Shown here one piece after another: positions 33,258 through 40,386 of a stretch of DNA of 41,945 nucleotides. The notes under the pieces are model-generated. The model was not told the origin of the DNA. It made no database searches and saw only the letters and a list, made by a program, of their open reading frames with translations. Position 1 is the first letter of the stretch; each line of letters starts with the position of its first letter. This stretch comes from a virus, in IMG/VR virus record IMGVR_UViG_3300033149_001104, positions 1 through 41,945 of that record; one strand, written 5' to 3'. The translations under genes and the position numbers were made by a program.

Positions 33258-34244
33258 TTAACCAATAATATAACCAAATGAATGTGCTAATGATAATGTT
33301 TCCTCACTCCCCCATGCTCCATGACTAGGTTCAGGACTAACAAACTTGCGGACAAAGGCATACTCGACATAGAGGGTATCATCATAATTAGCATTACTTC
33401 TAAAGAAAAAGGTTAAGTCATTATCAGCATTGGTTGGAACATTAGTCGTGTGAGTGGCTTCGAGTGTGTCATCTTTGTAGAATTTATTTGTTGGAGTTCC
33501 GCTATCGTCATACCATTGTATTTCAAAGTGATGCCAGTTAGTATCCCAGGCATCTGAGTTGGTATGTGTAGACGAACCATCGTTAACTGAAGTACACCTA
33601 AAACAAGAGCCTGTAACATAAAAAGCCCACCTGAGCTTATCAGCACCACCGCCACCAGCCTCATCATCGGTGATTGCATTGAAATAGGCCCAGTGTCCAG
33701 TAGTGTCTACCATAGACTTTGAGTGAACAGCACATCCAATACTCGCCTGATGCCAGGTGGTTTTACCTCTAGCAAGACCACCAGCACCTCCACTCCGCAC
33801 AAGAACAAGTTGTCCACCCGTCTCTGTTACTGAACCTTCTACAACATTCCACTTACTAGTATCAAGAGAATTATCATCAAAATTATCACCGCACAGGAAG
33901 ACATCATCGAGGTCAGAAGCACTAGCACTGGCAGCACCAGACTTCCCATAATAGACATAAATGCTCTGATTGCTCCCCAAATCATCGTTAACCTTCACCC
34001 AGAATGTGGCTGGGTCGGCAGTCAGGTCTTCACACCAGTGGTCAAGCTCTGTAGTGCCGTCATCATCGGTAAAGCGGATGTCATTGGGGAAGTTGGAGCA
34101 ATGATTATTTAGATAAACATCCTCTCCTGAATCAGAGCCACTGCCAGAATGGATAATTATCTTGACTGTATAGTCAGTGCCAGCCCCAGTAGCCCCACTA
34201 ACAGCATGGGACTTCCGATAAGACCAGCCAGAAAGCCATCCCAT
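33258..34244 (-). CDS. DUF2341/lectin-like tail adhesin
   Basis: 328 residues. Residues 5-100 match the DUF2341 pattern (WSYRKSHAVSG, DIRFTDDDGTTELDHWCED, TFWVKVNDDLGSNQSIYVYYG). Residues 115-310 are a concanavalin/LamG-like beta sandwich (NVVEGSVTETGGQLVL, WHHFEIQWYDDSG, LYVEYAFVRKF). DUF2341 is found in surface and secreted carbohydrate-interacting proteins, so this is a probable receptor-binding or capsid-surface adhesin. Domain names are recognised from motifs. Confidence 0.65.
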   Translation of the reverse strand: MGWLSGWSYRKSHAVSGATGAGTDYTVKIIIHSGSGSDSGEDVYLNNHCSNFPNDIRFTDDDGTTELDHWCEDLTADPATFWVKVNDDLGSNQSIYVYYGKSGAASASASDLDDVFLCGDNFDDNSLDTSKWNVVEGSVTETGGQLVLVRSGGAGGLARGKTTWHQASIGCAVHSKSMVDTTGHWAYFNAITDDEAGGGGADKLRWAFYVTGSCFRCTSVNDGSSTHTNSDAWDTNWHHFEIQWYDDSGTPTNKFYKDDTLEATHTTNVPTNADNDLTFFFRSNANYDDTLYVEYAFVRKFVSPEPSHGAWGSEETLSLAHSFGYIIG

Positions 34245-34685
34245 TTAAGCCTCCGATACTGAACCGAACGGATATTTACCAGTTAATTCAGTGTGCTGAA
34301 GATTTCCATTAACTACCTCAATAAGGAAGGTCTTAAAGGTATTATCAGGCATGACAGCCACAATGATAGCGGTTTCACTGCGTGGGTCAATCCTCTCAAT
34401 GTAGGCAGCTTTGATAACCTCAGCTTGGATAAGCTCGGTAATCCGATTGTTTAGTTTATCACCAAATGTTTCTTGAACGGGAGGGCGTATAGGACTATGA
34501 TGCACCCAGTGGCAAGAGCCATCCTTCAACCTGATATAGTGCGTAGACTGTCGAGTCCAGACACCATTTACTACCTTACCTATATACAACTGCTTTATCG
34601 GGTAGCCAAACTCTTCGCCGTCTTGTGTCTGCAATACCTCCCAACCATCATCTGTGATGGATTGCAGAAGTTCTTGTTCGGTCAT
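34245..34685 (-). CDS. Hypothetical 146-residue virion protein
   Basis: The ATG follows aaaggagg. The N-terminus is a helix-turn (EQELLQSITDDGWEVLQTQDG), followed by strands (KQLYIGKVVNGVWTR, THYIRLKDGSCHWVHH) and a helix-strand end (NRITELIQAEVIKAAYIERI, TAIIVAVMPD). It could be a fibre assembly or tail-associated factor. No family is recognised. Confidence 0.5.
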   Translation of the reverse strand: MTEQELLQSITDDGWEVLQTQDGEEFGYPIKQLYIGKVVNGVWTRQSTHYIRLKDGSCHWVHHSPIRPPVQETFGDKLNNRITELIQAEVIKAAYIERIDPRSETAIIVAVMPDNTFKTFLIEVVNGNLQHTELTGKYPFGSVSEA

Positions 34686-34738
34686 GTTACCTCCTTTACT
34701 TGGTTTGTTTTTGCTACATCTCTATGTTTCTTTGCCAT
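34682..34738 (-). CDS. Possible 18-residue peptide
   Basis: MAKKHRDVAKTNQVKEVT is read from an ATG in a TGATG overlap with the fibre gene upstream, and its end overlaps the next ATG. A ggag lies upstream. It may only link translation between neighbours. Low confidence. Confidence 0.25.
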   Translation of the reverse strand: MAKKHRDVAKTNQVKEVT

Positions 34739-36108
34739 CAGCTTTTCTCCACTTTAAGTGATATGGTAGCCCTTTCTATGGTAGAACAACTATCTACATT
34801 AAAGGCCAAAATATCTCCTGCACTTATGGATGTAGTCCAGCCGCTGAGGGTGGAATCCTGGGACTTCTGGGCCGAAGATATGGTGGGTGGAGCCGAGGCG
34901 GTGATGGAGTCAGCATCAGTGGGTGGGAAGTTAGCATAAGTGTCTTTCCATATATCCACGACGATGGAGCCTGATTGGTCGGCAAGCATGGTAACCTGAG
35001 TAATGGTGCATGCGAAGGGAATCTCCAGATGTCCTTTCTGTCCTGTAGTAATGGCTGAGCCTCCACCATCTATGATGAAGGCAATGGAAACTACATTACT
35101 ATGATGGGCATCTTTATCAGCAGCGTGGTCATAAGCCCACTCTGAAGTAGGAGCCTTATCGGTTTCATCCTCTGTTGGTGGATTCTCCAAATCAGCAATA
35201 GCAAGGTAATCAGCAGCATCCTCAGCAGCCATTGTTCCTACATCTGCATCCCTAATAACATCAGCAGCCAGGGATATAACACCACCAGCAGCATCAAAGT
35301 CGGCAGCAGTGAAGGTGGATATACCTTTGGTTGCTCCATCAGCGGCAGCATCCTGTATGTCGTCTGTTCCATCAGTGTGATTGGATGCATGTGCTTTTGG
35401 TGGTTGGTCATCAGCAAGCTCACCTGATAAACCCGCAACATTGATTTCATCTCCACCACCGTTTTCATGACTGGAAGCATGTGCCTGTGGTGGATTAGAA
35501 CCTGTCACATCTGCATTGGCATCAACAGTATCCAGTTTAACCTTATCCAGTTTGGGCATTAAACCATGCTTGTCAGCAGTCGCATCTAAATCAGTATTAT
35601 CCTCAGGAGAAGCAAAATCATCCAACTTTACTGTTTTGGCAGCAGCAACAACCTCAGCATCCAAAACATGTTGGTCATCTGCCAGTAAGCCTGATAAGCC
35701 TGTTACGGATATTTCATCACTACCACCATTCTCGTGGTCTGAGGCATGGGCAATTGGTGAAGTTTCTACCTGCAGGTTGCCATTCTCATCATATACATAT
35801 AATTTTGAGCCATCAAATGTAGCATGGTAACCAGCACCAAAAGAATCTATACCTAGAATCTGTCTTGAACTTCCATCATTCAGGTATAGATTAACTGATA
35901 CGGCGGAGGAATGGGTATTAAATAGAGTTATACCAGCTATAGTATCAACACCAGAGGCAGTTACCAATGTAGCTTTAGCATCAGCCAGCTGTCCAGAAGC
36001 AAGCATGGTTAATGTTGTTCCATCTAAACCACTGACTGTGTAGTCAACCTTACTTGCTACAGAGGCATCGCCCTCCAACAAATACCCATCTTTTAATACG
36101 ATAGCCAC
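34738..36108 (-). CDS. Tail fibre protein with repeated H-x-x-H-x-x-G-G-x-D-E motifs
   Basis: 456 residues from a GTG start 8 bases after ggagg. Three motifs of the type HASxHExGGxDEI occur near residues 120, 212 and 240, and the first two lead into [V/A]-x-GLSG-x-LADDQ. This is the common HxxH metal-binding pattern of phage fibre shafts. A C-terminal beta-rich head (IDGGGSAITTGQKGHLEIPF, LSGWTTSISAGDILAFNVDS) is likely the receptor-binding tip. Confidence 0.7.
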   Translation of the reverse strand: MAIVLKDGYLLEGDASVASKVDYTVSGLDGTTLTMLASGQLADAKATLVTASGVDTIAGITLFNTHSSAVSVNLYLNDGSSRQILGIDSFGAGYHATFDGSKLYVYDENGNLQVETSPIAHASDHENGGSDEISVTGLSGLLADDQHVLDAEVVAAAKTVKLDDFASPEDNTDLDATADKHGLMPKLDKVKLDTVDANADVTGSNPPQAHASSHENGGGDEINVAGLSGELADDQPPKAHASNHTDGTDDIQDAAADGATKGISTFTAADFDAAGGVISLAADVIRDADVGTMAAEDAADYLAIADLENPPTEDETDKAPTSEWAYDHAADKDAHHSNVVSIAFIIDGGGSAITTGQKGHLEIPFACTITQVTMLADQSGSIVVDIWKDTYANFPPTDADSITASAPPTISSAQKSQDSTLSGWTTSISAGDILAFNVDSCSTIERATISLKVEKS

Positions 36109-36111
36109 TAA

Positions 36112-37323
36112 TTAGCCTCCCAATCCTAATATCAAAGCAATAACTGTTCCTTCTGATACACCACCAGCATTATCATCCACATACTTTTTGGTAGCCGGTT
36201 CATAATCACCATCTGGAGTAAATGCATCAGTGTTCTCCTTATATAGATATCTGGCATCACCTCTAGCATTTGTGAGGTAGTGTGTATGGTCATCATCATC
36301 CAATCCTTCGAGTGCTCCATGGTCTGTTACTGCGGTTCCAATGAAAACAACGTCAGTTGCCATCAACACTGAGGTAAAAGCAGTTGCGTTCTTTTCTATT
36401 ATTATACAGCCAAGCAATACAGCAAAATCTGATACTTCGATTGGAACATCACTTGGAGGTTGGCCTAACTCTGCTGCAGCTAATTTGGCATTGTTAGTCC
36501 CCAATACCACAAAAACATGTTCATCGTCAGGATGCAGATAAACCCAATGACAATTATACTTGTTGGTTGACAGTGTGGCAAGGGCATGAGTTGAGGTATT
36601 CCAATACTGTGTATTGTTTATGACTGTGGAATCCTCTGTATAGGTAAAACCTGCAGTTGAATCACCATGTATGTAGGTAAACTTATCTGTACCAGAATCA
36701 AAAGCTCCACCACTAAAAGGTGTTAGTCTGGTAATGCCATGATACACCACACCCGCCGATATGTTGAACTGCCTACTTCCTCCATCTGTTATGGTGCAAC
36801 CACTAACAAGTTCCGAAGCCCTTAATGTGGCGGCTCGTTTTTGTAGTTTAGCTACTCCATCCTGTAGCCTCATACCTGCATTTTGGAAATGGACATTATC
36901 GCTGGAGTCTTTCATACAAGTGCCAATGCCAATCATTGTTGTTCCATTGGCACTAGCTTCCTGTATAAGTATTTGTGGGCTACCTGAGTTGTAATCCAAT
37001 ATCACATGATATTTGGTATCAGCAGCATCCATTGTCTGGTTAGCCTGCTCAGCAAGTGTAATATAAGTCAGTGGGTCAGTATCTCCAGTGCCTGTGCGAA
37101 GGAGGGCTGTTAGTGCAGATATGGTTATTGTTCCTGTCGTGCCTTCTGAGATAGTGCCACCAGATAACAACATTGGGGAGAGTGCACCATCCAACATTTG
37201 GGTTTTGAAAGATTCAGGCTTCCACAGCTTGGCAGTGTCATCCCAGCAAAGCATGTCCTCATCTGCTGGTGAGGTGGAATGGACATCCCTTAACACATTC
37301 AATACATCTGGAGTCTTTATCAT
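36112..37323 (-). CDS. Tail fibre/tip protein
   Basis: 403 residues. Beta-rich N-terminal and middle parts (SGGTISEGTTGTITISALTA, FNISAGVVYHGITRLTPFSG) are followed near residue 340 by DHGALEGLDDDDHTHYLTNA, the typical end-of-shaft motif of phage fibres, then a YVDDNAG linker and a short hydrophobic C-terminus. It is encoded beside the other HxxH fibre, so the two may form one appendage. Confidence 0.65.
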   Translation of the reverse strand: MIKTPDVLNVLRDVHSTSPADEDMLCWDDTAKLWKPESFKTQMLDGALSPMLLSGGTISEGTTGTITISALTALLRTGTGDTDPLTYITLAEQANQTMDAADTKYHVILDYNSGSPQILIQEASANGTTMIGIGTCMKDSSDNVHFQNAGMRLQDGVAKLQKRAATLRASELVSGCTITDGGSRQFNISAGVVYHGITRLTPFSGGAFDSGTDKFTYIHGDSTAGFTYTEDSTVINNTQYWNTSTHALATLSTNKYNCHWVYLHPDDEHVFVVLGTNNAKLAAAELGQPPSDVPIEVSDFAVLLGCIIIEKNATAFTSVLMATDVVFIGTAVTDHGALEGLDDDDHTHYLTNARGDARYLYKENTDAFTPDGDYEPATKKYVDDNAGGVSEGTVIALILGLGG

Positions 37324-37613
37324 ACCTTTGTATATCTCCCACTATAGCCTATTGGATGTGCTTCCCCACCAACATTCTTTACCCTGATATAATTGTTGTA
37401 TGTTAAGTCAAAACCAAATCGAGAATAGATACCAGCACCAGTAGCAGAGTCGAAGTCTACCTCATTTGCGCCATCATAAAAGCTAATTTCCACATCATCC
37501 TCAAAATAGATGTTATTAACAACGACTTCATTACCTTCACCAGGCCTGATGGTCAGATAGGCATTGTTCTCAACTGATTCTATATCTGAGAATACATCAC
37601 CTACTGCTGCCAT
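37320..37613 (-). CDS. Small beta-rich virion protein, 97 residues
   Basis: The ATG follows aaaggagaa. The product is a compact set of strands (AYLTIRPGEGNEVVVNNIYF, DDVEISFYDGANEVDF, YNNYIRVKNVGGEAHPIGYS). The size and strand pattern suit a phage attachment or decoration domain. It overlaps the fibre gene by 4 bases. No family name can be given. Confidence 0.5.
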   Translation of the reverse strand: MAAVGDVFSDIESVENNAYLTIRPGEGNEVVVNNIYFEDDVEISFYDGANEVDFDSATGAGIYSRFGFDLTYNNYIRVKNVGGEAHPIGYSGRYTKV

Positions 37614-37701
37614 CCTTCTTCTCCTTTAAATCTGCCTCACATACCTCACAAATCTTCTGACCACAACAGGTTGGTCTTCCACAAATTTTACATATTGGCA
37701 T
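37597..37701 (-). CDS. Zinc-knuckle micro-protein, 34 residues
   Basis: MPICKICGRPTCCGQKICEV followed by CEADLKEKK: four CxxC-type pairs within 22 residues, enough for one or two zinc ions. It shares its ends with both neighbours (17-bp overlap downstream, one base upstream). One of the genome's many Cys-rich mini-proteins. Confidence 0.5.
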   Translation of the reverse strand: MPICKICGRPTCCGQKICEVCEADLKEKKDGSSR

Positions 37702-37904
37702 TATTTTAATCCCAACTCCTTTTTAGCTTGCCTCAATGCATTGTAGGAATAAGCACGCTGACCAAATGCTGGAAGTTTGGTCATATATGCCCTGGCTTTG
37801 AAGGTTGTTATAACAGGGCGTTTGAGTGCAACTCCTCTGCCAGTTGCTCTGACCCTTAGGTGCTGCATGACATTCCTTGTATATTTGGGTTTGAAGTATG
37901 GCAT
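37701..37904 (-). CDS. Basic 67-residue protein
   Basis: The ATG follows gggaggtaat. The product is rich in Arg, Lys and Tyr throughout (KPKYTRNVMQHLRVRATGRG, LPAFGQRAYSYNALRQAKKE), suggesting nucleic-acid binding or a structural role within the head. No family is recognised. Confidence 0.5.
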   Translation of the reverse strand: MPYFKPKYTRNVMQHLRVRATGRGVALKRPVITTFKARAYMTKLPAFGQRAYSYNALRQAKKELGLK

Positions 37905-37913
37905 ATTACCTCC

Positions 37914-38090
37914 CTATTCATTTCCTTTTGTTTTCCTCACTGCCCGTTCTATCATAAGACCACTAACTATTGGAATTGACATACCGAGAAACCATGTTGG
38001 GGCTTCTCCAAATATGGCCAACACACAGAGGGTAAAGACCAACATAATCAGGCATATTGGTCTGGCTGCTGCTTTTAATACTTCTGCCAT
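37914..38090 (-). CDS. Holin-like membrane protein, 58 residues
   Basis: Two hydrophobic helices (ICLIMLVFTLCVLAIFG and WFLGMSIPIVSGLMI) flank a short EAPT turn, followed by a charged tail (ERAVRKTKGNE). The size and hairpin topology match class II holins. The neighbouring gene at 38154 also has an N-terminal membrane helix, so the pair could be holin/antiholin. No endolysin is adjacent, which weakens the call. Confidence 0.5.
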   Translation of the reverse strand: MAEVLKAAARPICLIMLVFTLCVLAIFGEAPTWFLGMSIPIVSGLMIERAVRKTKGNE

Positions 38091-38200
38091 CTTCTCCTAT
38101 AATGCATACCACGCCTACCTACTCTAAGCACCTGTGCCTTGAATAAGTTCTTCCTACCTGCTACCCTTTGTCTTAGGCTTGCTCTTTTCCCTTTTGCCAT
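38075..38200 (-). CDS. Possible Arg/Lys-rich 41-residue peptide
   Basis: MAKGKRASLRQRVAGRKNLF, then KAQVLRVGRRGMHYRRRWQK, overlapping the ends of two flanking genes in another frame. The very high positive charge is notable, but the SD is poor. It may be a real small DNA-binding peptide like the other basic peptides of this block, or a chance frame. Confidence 0.3.
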   Translation of the reverse strand: MAKGKRASLRQRVAGRKNLFKAQVLRVGRRGMHYRRRWQKY

Positions 38201-38456
38201 TTATTAAATCCAACTTACTTTCAATTATTGGGAACATAGTATTACACTTACCCTCTAAAGCTGATAGGTGTATGCTGATACCATCCACCTTCTTTACAAG
38301 ACCATCACTACCCTCGGTACCATTTAATGTTTCCCTGACATTCTCGACCTTAGTTTCAAGATTGCCATAGCTTTTGCCAAGTCTGGCAGATGTAACCAAT
38401 ACAGCAGCGGCATTTGCAATAACCACACCAATTACAGCAATTACCTCAACTGTCAT
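38154..38456 (-). CDS. Membrane-anchored coiled-coil protein (XhlA-like layout)
   Basis: 100 residues. An N-terminal transmembrane helix (VIAVIGVVIANAAAVLVTSA) is followed by a polar coiled-coil part (YGNLETKVENVRETLNG, ISIHLSALEGKCNTM) and a very basic tail (GKREKSKPKTKGSR). One membrane span plus a coiled coil is reminiscent of hemolysin XhlA-type lysis partners, but the orientation is reversed. The ATG overlaps the previous stop. Confidence 0.5.
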   Translation of the reverse strand: MTVEVIAVIGVVIANAAAVLVTSARLGKSYGNLETKVENVRETLNGTEGSDGLVKKVDGISIHLSALEGKCNTMFPIIESKLDLINGKREKSKPKTKGSR

Positions 38457-38590
38457 TTAAGTTCCTTTATGAGTTTTCCGTCATCACGCCTCCGTAACTC
38501 GGTATGATTGCAAGTCCTACATTTATATAGGATTTCATACTGGGTTATCTTCGCCCGTAGCATCTGGACCTGACATTTTGGGCAGAGCAT
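38453..38590 (-). CDS. Zinc-ribbon micro-protein, 45 residues
   Basis: MLCPKCQVQMLRAKITQYEI then LYKCRTCNHTELRRR: CPKC and CRTC knuckles 20 residues apart form a minimal zinc ribbon. It starts inside the 3' end of the small terminase gene (56-bp overlap) with aaaggag 9 bases before ATG. Possible packaging or regulation factor. Confidence 0.55.
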   Translation of the reverse strand: MLCPKCQVQMLRAKITQYEILYKCRTCNHTELRRRDDGKLIKELK

Positions 38591-39092
38591 GATGAGCAAC
38601 TCCTTTACCTACTATTAACTCCGACCTCTCCTTTCTTATTTGAAATACCAAATCTGTGAAGTTAAACCCTTCACCCTGGGCTTCACCTATCAATTGTTGG
38701 ATTACAGCATATTGCTGTGGAGTATAGAATTGTCTAAGTTTAAGTAGATATTGGTTTTCTCTATCAGTAAGTTTATCTGGTGTTCTTACACTCTTGAATA
38801 GGATGTTGAAATCCTTCTGCAGAATTAGATGGAAATTCCTAGTAAACTCAAGGTTAATAAATTCAGCACCAAGTTTCTTCTTGAGTTCATTTATACCAGA
38901 AAGGTCCAGGACTTCAAACTGTGGGTCAGCTTTCCGCCAATTTCTAACAGTTGTCTCTGTTACACCAACTAACGCAATTGCTTCCCTGACGCCGAAACCA
39001 CACACTCTGTAGCCAAGGTATTTGGATTTCCTTGAATCATCTGGAAAGTATGGAATCATTGACTCCACTATCTTTTCAGTTTTTGCGTCCAT
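38535..39092 (-). CDS. terS: Terminase small subunit-like protein (leaderless)
   Basis: 185 residues. The N-terminal HTH (VREAIALVGVTETTVRNWRK, residues 35-54) is the phage small-terminase/Homeodomain-like pattern that recognises packaging DNA. Long helices (INELKKKLGAEFINLEF, LLKLRQFYTPQQYAVIQQLI) follow for oligomer formation. The ATG lies 6 bases after a TACAAT box with no SD, so the mRNA is probably leaderless. terL lies about 5.6 kb downstream in the same direction. Confidence 0.6.
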   Translation of the reverse strand: MDAKTEKIVESMIPYFPDDSRKSKYLGYRVCGFGVREAIALVGVTETTVRNWRKADPQFEVLDLSGINELKKKLGAEFINLEFTRNFHLILQKDFNILFKSVRTPDKLTDRENQYLLKLRQFYTPQQYAVIQQLIGEAQGEGFNFTDLVFQIRKERSELIVGKGVAHHALPKMSGPDATGEDNPV

Positions 39093-39098
39093 ATTACT

Positions 39099-39127
39099 AT
39101 TGTATCATATTATGATTATTATGTCAA
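39099..39127 (-). promoter_or_regulatory. Virion-block promoter (terS)
   Basis: On the minus strand: TTGACA (39127-39122), 17-bp spacer, TACAAT (39104-39099). The same -10 and spacing occur at the capsid promoter. The predicted start falls on the terS ATG. Confidence 0.85.
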
Positions 39128-39142
39128 GTGTATATCTTAGAC

Positions 39143-39171
39143 TTGACAAGTATATTTTATTATGTTATAAT
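39143..39171 (+). promoter_or_regulatory. Promoter for the rightward Cys-rich gene cluster
   Basis: TTGACA (39143-39148), 17 bp, TATAAT (39166-39171): full consensus on both hexamers. It is divergent from the terS promoter, with the two -35 boxes only 15 bp apart. The leader is about 20 nt with ggag before the ATG at 39198. Confidence 0.88.
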
Positions 39172-39197
39172 TAAATATAGATAACTGGAGATAGAGC

Positions 39198-39638
39198 ATG
39201 GATGTATGGATGACCTGGTGTAGGCGCAAGGCTGTGTGTAAGTATTGTGGTGAGGATATAGTAAAGGCCACACCGATAGTTAAATGTAAATCTGTTAGGG
39301 GCAATACTACCAAACTAACAACAATGATGTATTTCCATCCCAAATGCTGGGTTGAGAATGGGATGGATTATCTGGAGAAAAACCCATACACCTCTGGTAT
39401 GAGAGGAAGAAAGAGATTAGAGTTGTCTGATGAGGATAGGAGAGCAAGGTATTTGTTGTTAAGGAAATATGCTGGGTTGAAACAGAGACTTGGTAACATA
39501 GTTACAAAATTTCCTGATAATCTTGAACCTACTCTGAGAATAGAGGAACAAATGAGGCAAATTATGGTTGATATCAGCGTGGTTGGAGGAATACCACCAA
39601 AATGGCTGGAACAGATAGATGTAACAAATCACCAATAG
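39198..39638 (+). CDS. Cys/His zinc-finger protein, 146 residues
   Basis: The N-terminal 55 residues hold CKYC (residues 14-17), a long strand-rich insert and FHPKCW, giving C-C-H-C ligands in the order seen in PARP-type zinc fingers, which bind DNA breaks or ends. The rest is helical and basic (GRKRLELSDEDRRARYLLLR, YAGLKQRLGN). It is the first of four Cys-rich genes behind a consensus promoter. The PARP-finger similarity is by pattern only. Confidence 0.55.
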   Translation: MDVWMTWCRRKAVCKYCGEDIVKATPIVKCKSVRGNTTKLTTMMYFHPKCWVENGMDYLEKNPYTSGMRGRKRLELSDEDRRARYLLLRKYAGLKQRLGNIVTKFPDNLEPTLRIEEQMRQIMVDISVVGGIPPKWLEQIDVTNHQ

Positions 39639-39775
39639 GTGCACACTTTTGGATTGAGAAGCTGGAAAAGCGTGTTAATGGACTTGGCTGGTTTAAGTGT
39701 AAGCACTGTGGGAAAGGTAAATGGATGGCCATAACATTTGAAACAGCCGTACCTCATAAATCTGATTTGGAGTAA
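39602..39775 (+). CDS. Zinc-ribbon-like micro-protein, 57 residues
   Basis: It overlaps the previous gene by 37 bases. A single CKHC knuckle plus an earlier Cys (TDRC) and a Trp-rich middle (HFWIEKLEKRVNGLGWFKC) suggest a half zinc ribbon. The C-terminus (ITFETAVPHKSDLE) is strand-like. Member of a tandem group of Cys-rich genes. Confidence 0.45.
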   Translation: MAGTDRCNKSPIGAHFWIEKLEKRVNGLGWFKCKHCGKGKWMAITFETAVPHKSDLE

Positions 39776-39798
39776 GTATCAAAAGGCTTTGATGTAAT

Positions 39799-39954
39799 AT
39801 GGAGATAATAGATGCCATATGGAACTACACAGTTAACAGGCTGGTTATTCGCTGTGATTGTAAGAATGTGTTTTACCATCGTGCAGATAGATGGTTAGTT
39901 AGGTGTTATCGGTGTGGCAAGACTATGAACCTTAGGGAGTTGCGTGGTCAATAA
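39799..39954 (+). CDS. Zinc-ribbon micro-protein, 51 residues
   Basis: It starts MEIIDAIWNYTVNRLVIRCD and has CDC and CYRC ligand pairs 17 residues apart. The N-terminal MEII matches the next gene, and both share the pattern CxC ... CxxC, so the two are probably paralogues by tandem duplication. Confidence 0.5.
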   Translation: MEIIDAIWNYTVNRLVIRCDCKNVFYHRADRWLVRCYRCGKTMNLRELRGQ

Positions 39955-39968
39955 TTTGCTGGGGGAAC

Positions 39969-40148
39969 ATGGAGATTATAGCTAGGGACTACATCGCTGA
40001 ACTAATGCTCCTCAAATGTGCATGTGGTAGGATATTCCAGCAATCTCTACATACCAAAATCGTCGTGTGCCCTGGTTGTGGACAGCGGCGAGGTATAAGC
40101 CATGGAAGTAGTTTCTACAGGTTGGTAAATTTGCGAGAGAGAAACTAA
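39969..40148 (+). CDS. Zinc-ribbon micro-protein, 59 residues
   Basis: MEIIARDYIAELMLLKCACG starts the product; ligands are CAC and CPGC about 19 residues apart, followed by a basic tail (GQRRGISHGSSFYRLVNLRE). It is similar in layout to the gene before it. Last gene of the short rightward cluster. Confidence 0.5.
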   Translation: MEIIARDYIAELMLLKCACGRIFQQSLHTKIVVCPGCGQRRGISHGSSFYRLVNLRERN

Positions 40149-40352
40149 ATTACTCAATAACCTCATAATTAACCTCTCCGTATGACTACCGAAGACTATA
40201 TCGCTTAGCTACGAATCAACCCAGGCAACGTTGAGAGCACGCTTAGACGGCATTGATTCAATTATGAGTGTAAATACACAGGGCGATGTGAAACAAACGC
40301 ATTCTCGATGCTCTCAGCGTAGCACATATGTTCTAATTCATGGCAAAAAGAT
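40149..40352. other. Gene-free stretch with long inverted repeat
   Basis: About 200 bases between convergent genes. 40228-40239 (ACGTTGAGAGCA) pairs with 40309-40320 (TGCTCTCAGCGT) with one G-T pair, enclosing 69 bases that include the palindromes ATTGATTCAAT and GTGTA-AA-TACAC. It could be a structured RNA, a recombination scar or a protein-binding site. No credible gene is seen; base composition resembles the adjacent moron-like gene. Confidence 0.45.
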
Positions 40353-40381
40353 AGAGCACAGTTGGCAACTGACTGTGCTCT
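40353..40381 (-). terminator. Intrinsic terminator of the moron-like gene
   Basis: AGAGCACAGT/ACTGTGCTCT, a 10-bp perfect stem with a 9-base loop, followed on the minus strand by AT-C-TTTTT. It lies 5 bases beyond the stop of the 40387 gene. Confidence 0.85.
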
Positions 40382-40386
40382 GTTGT

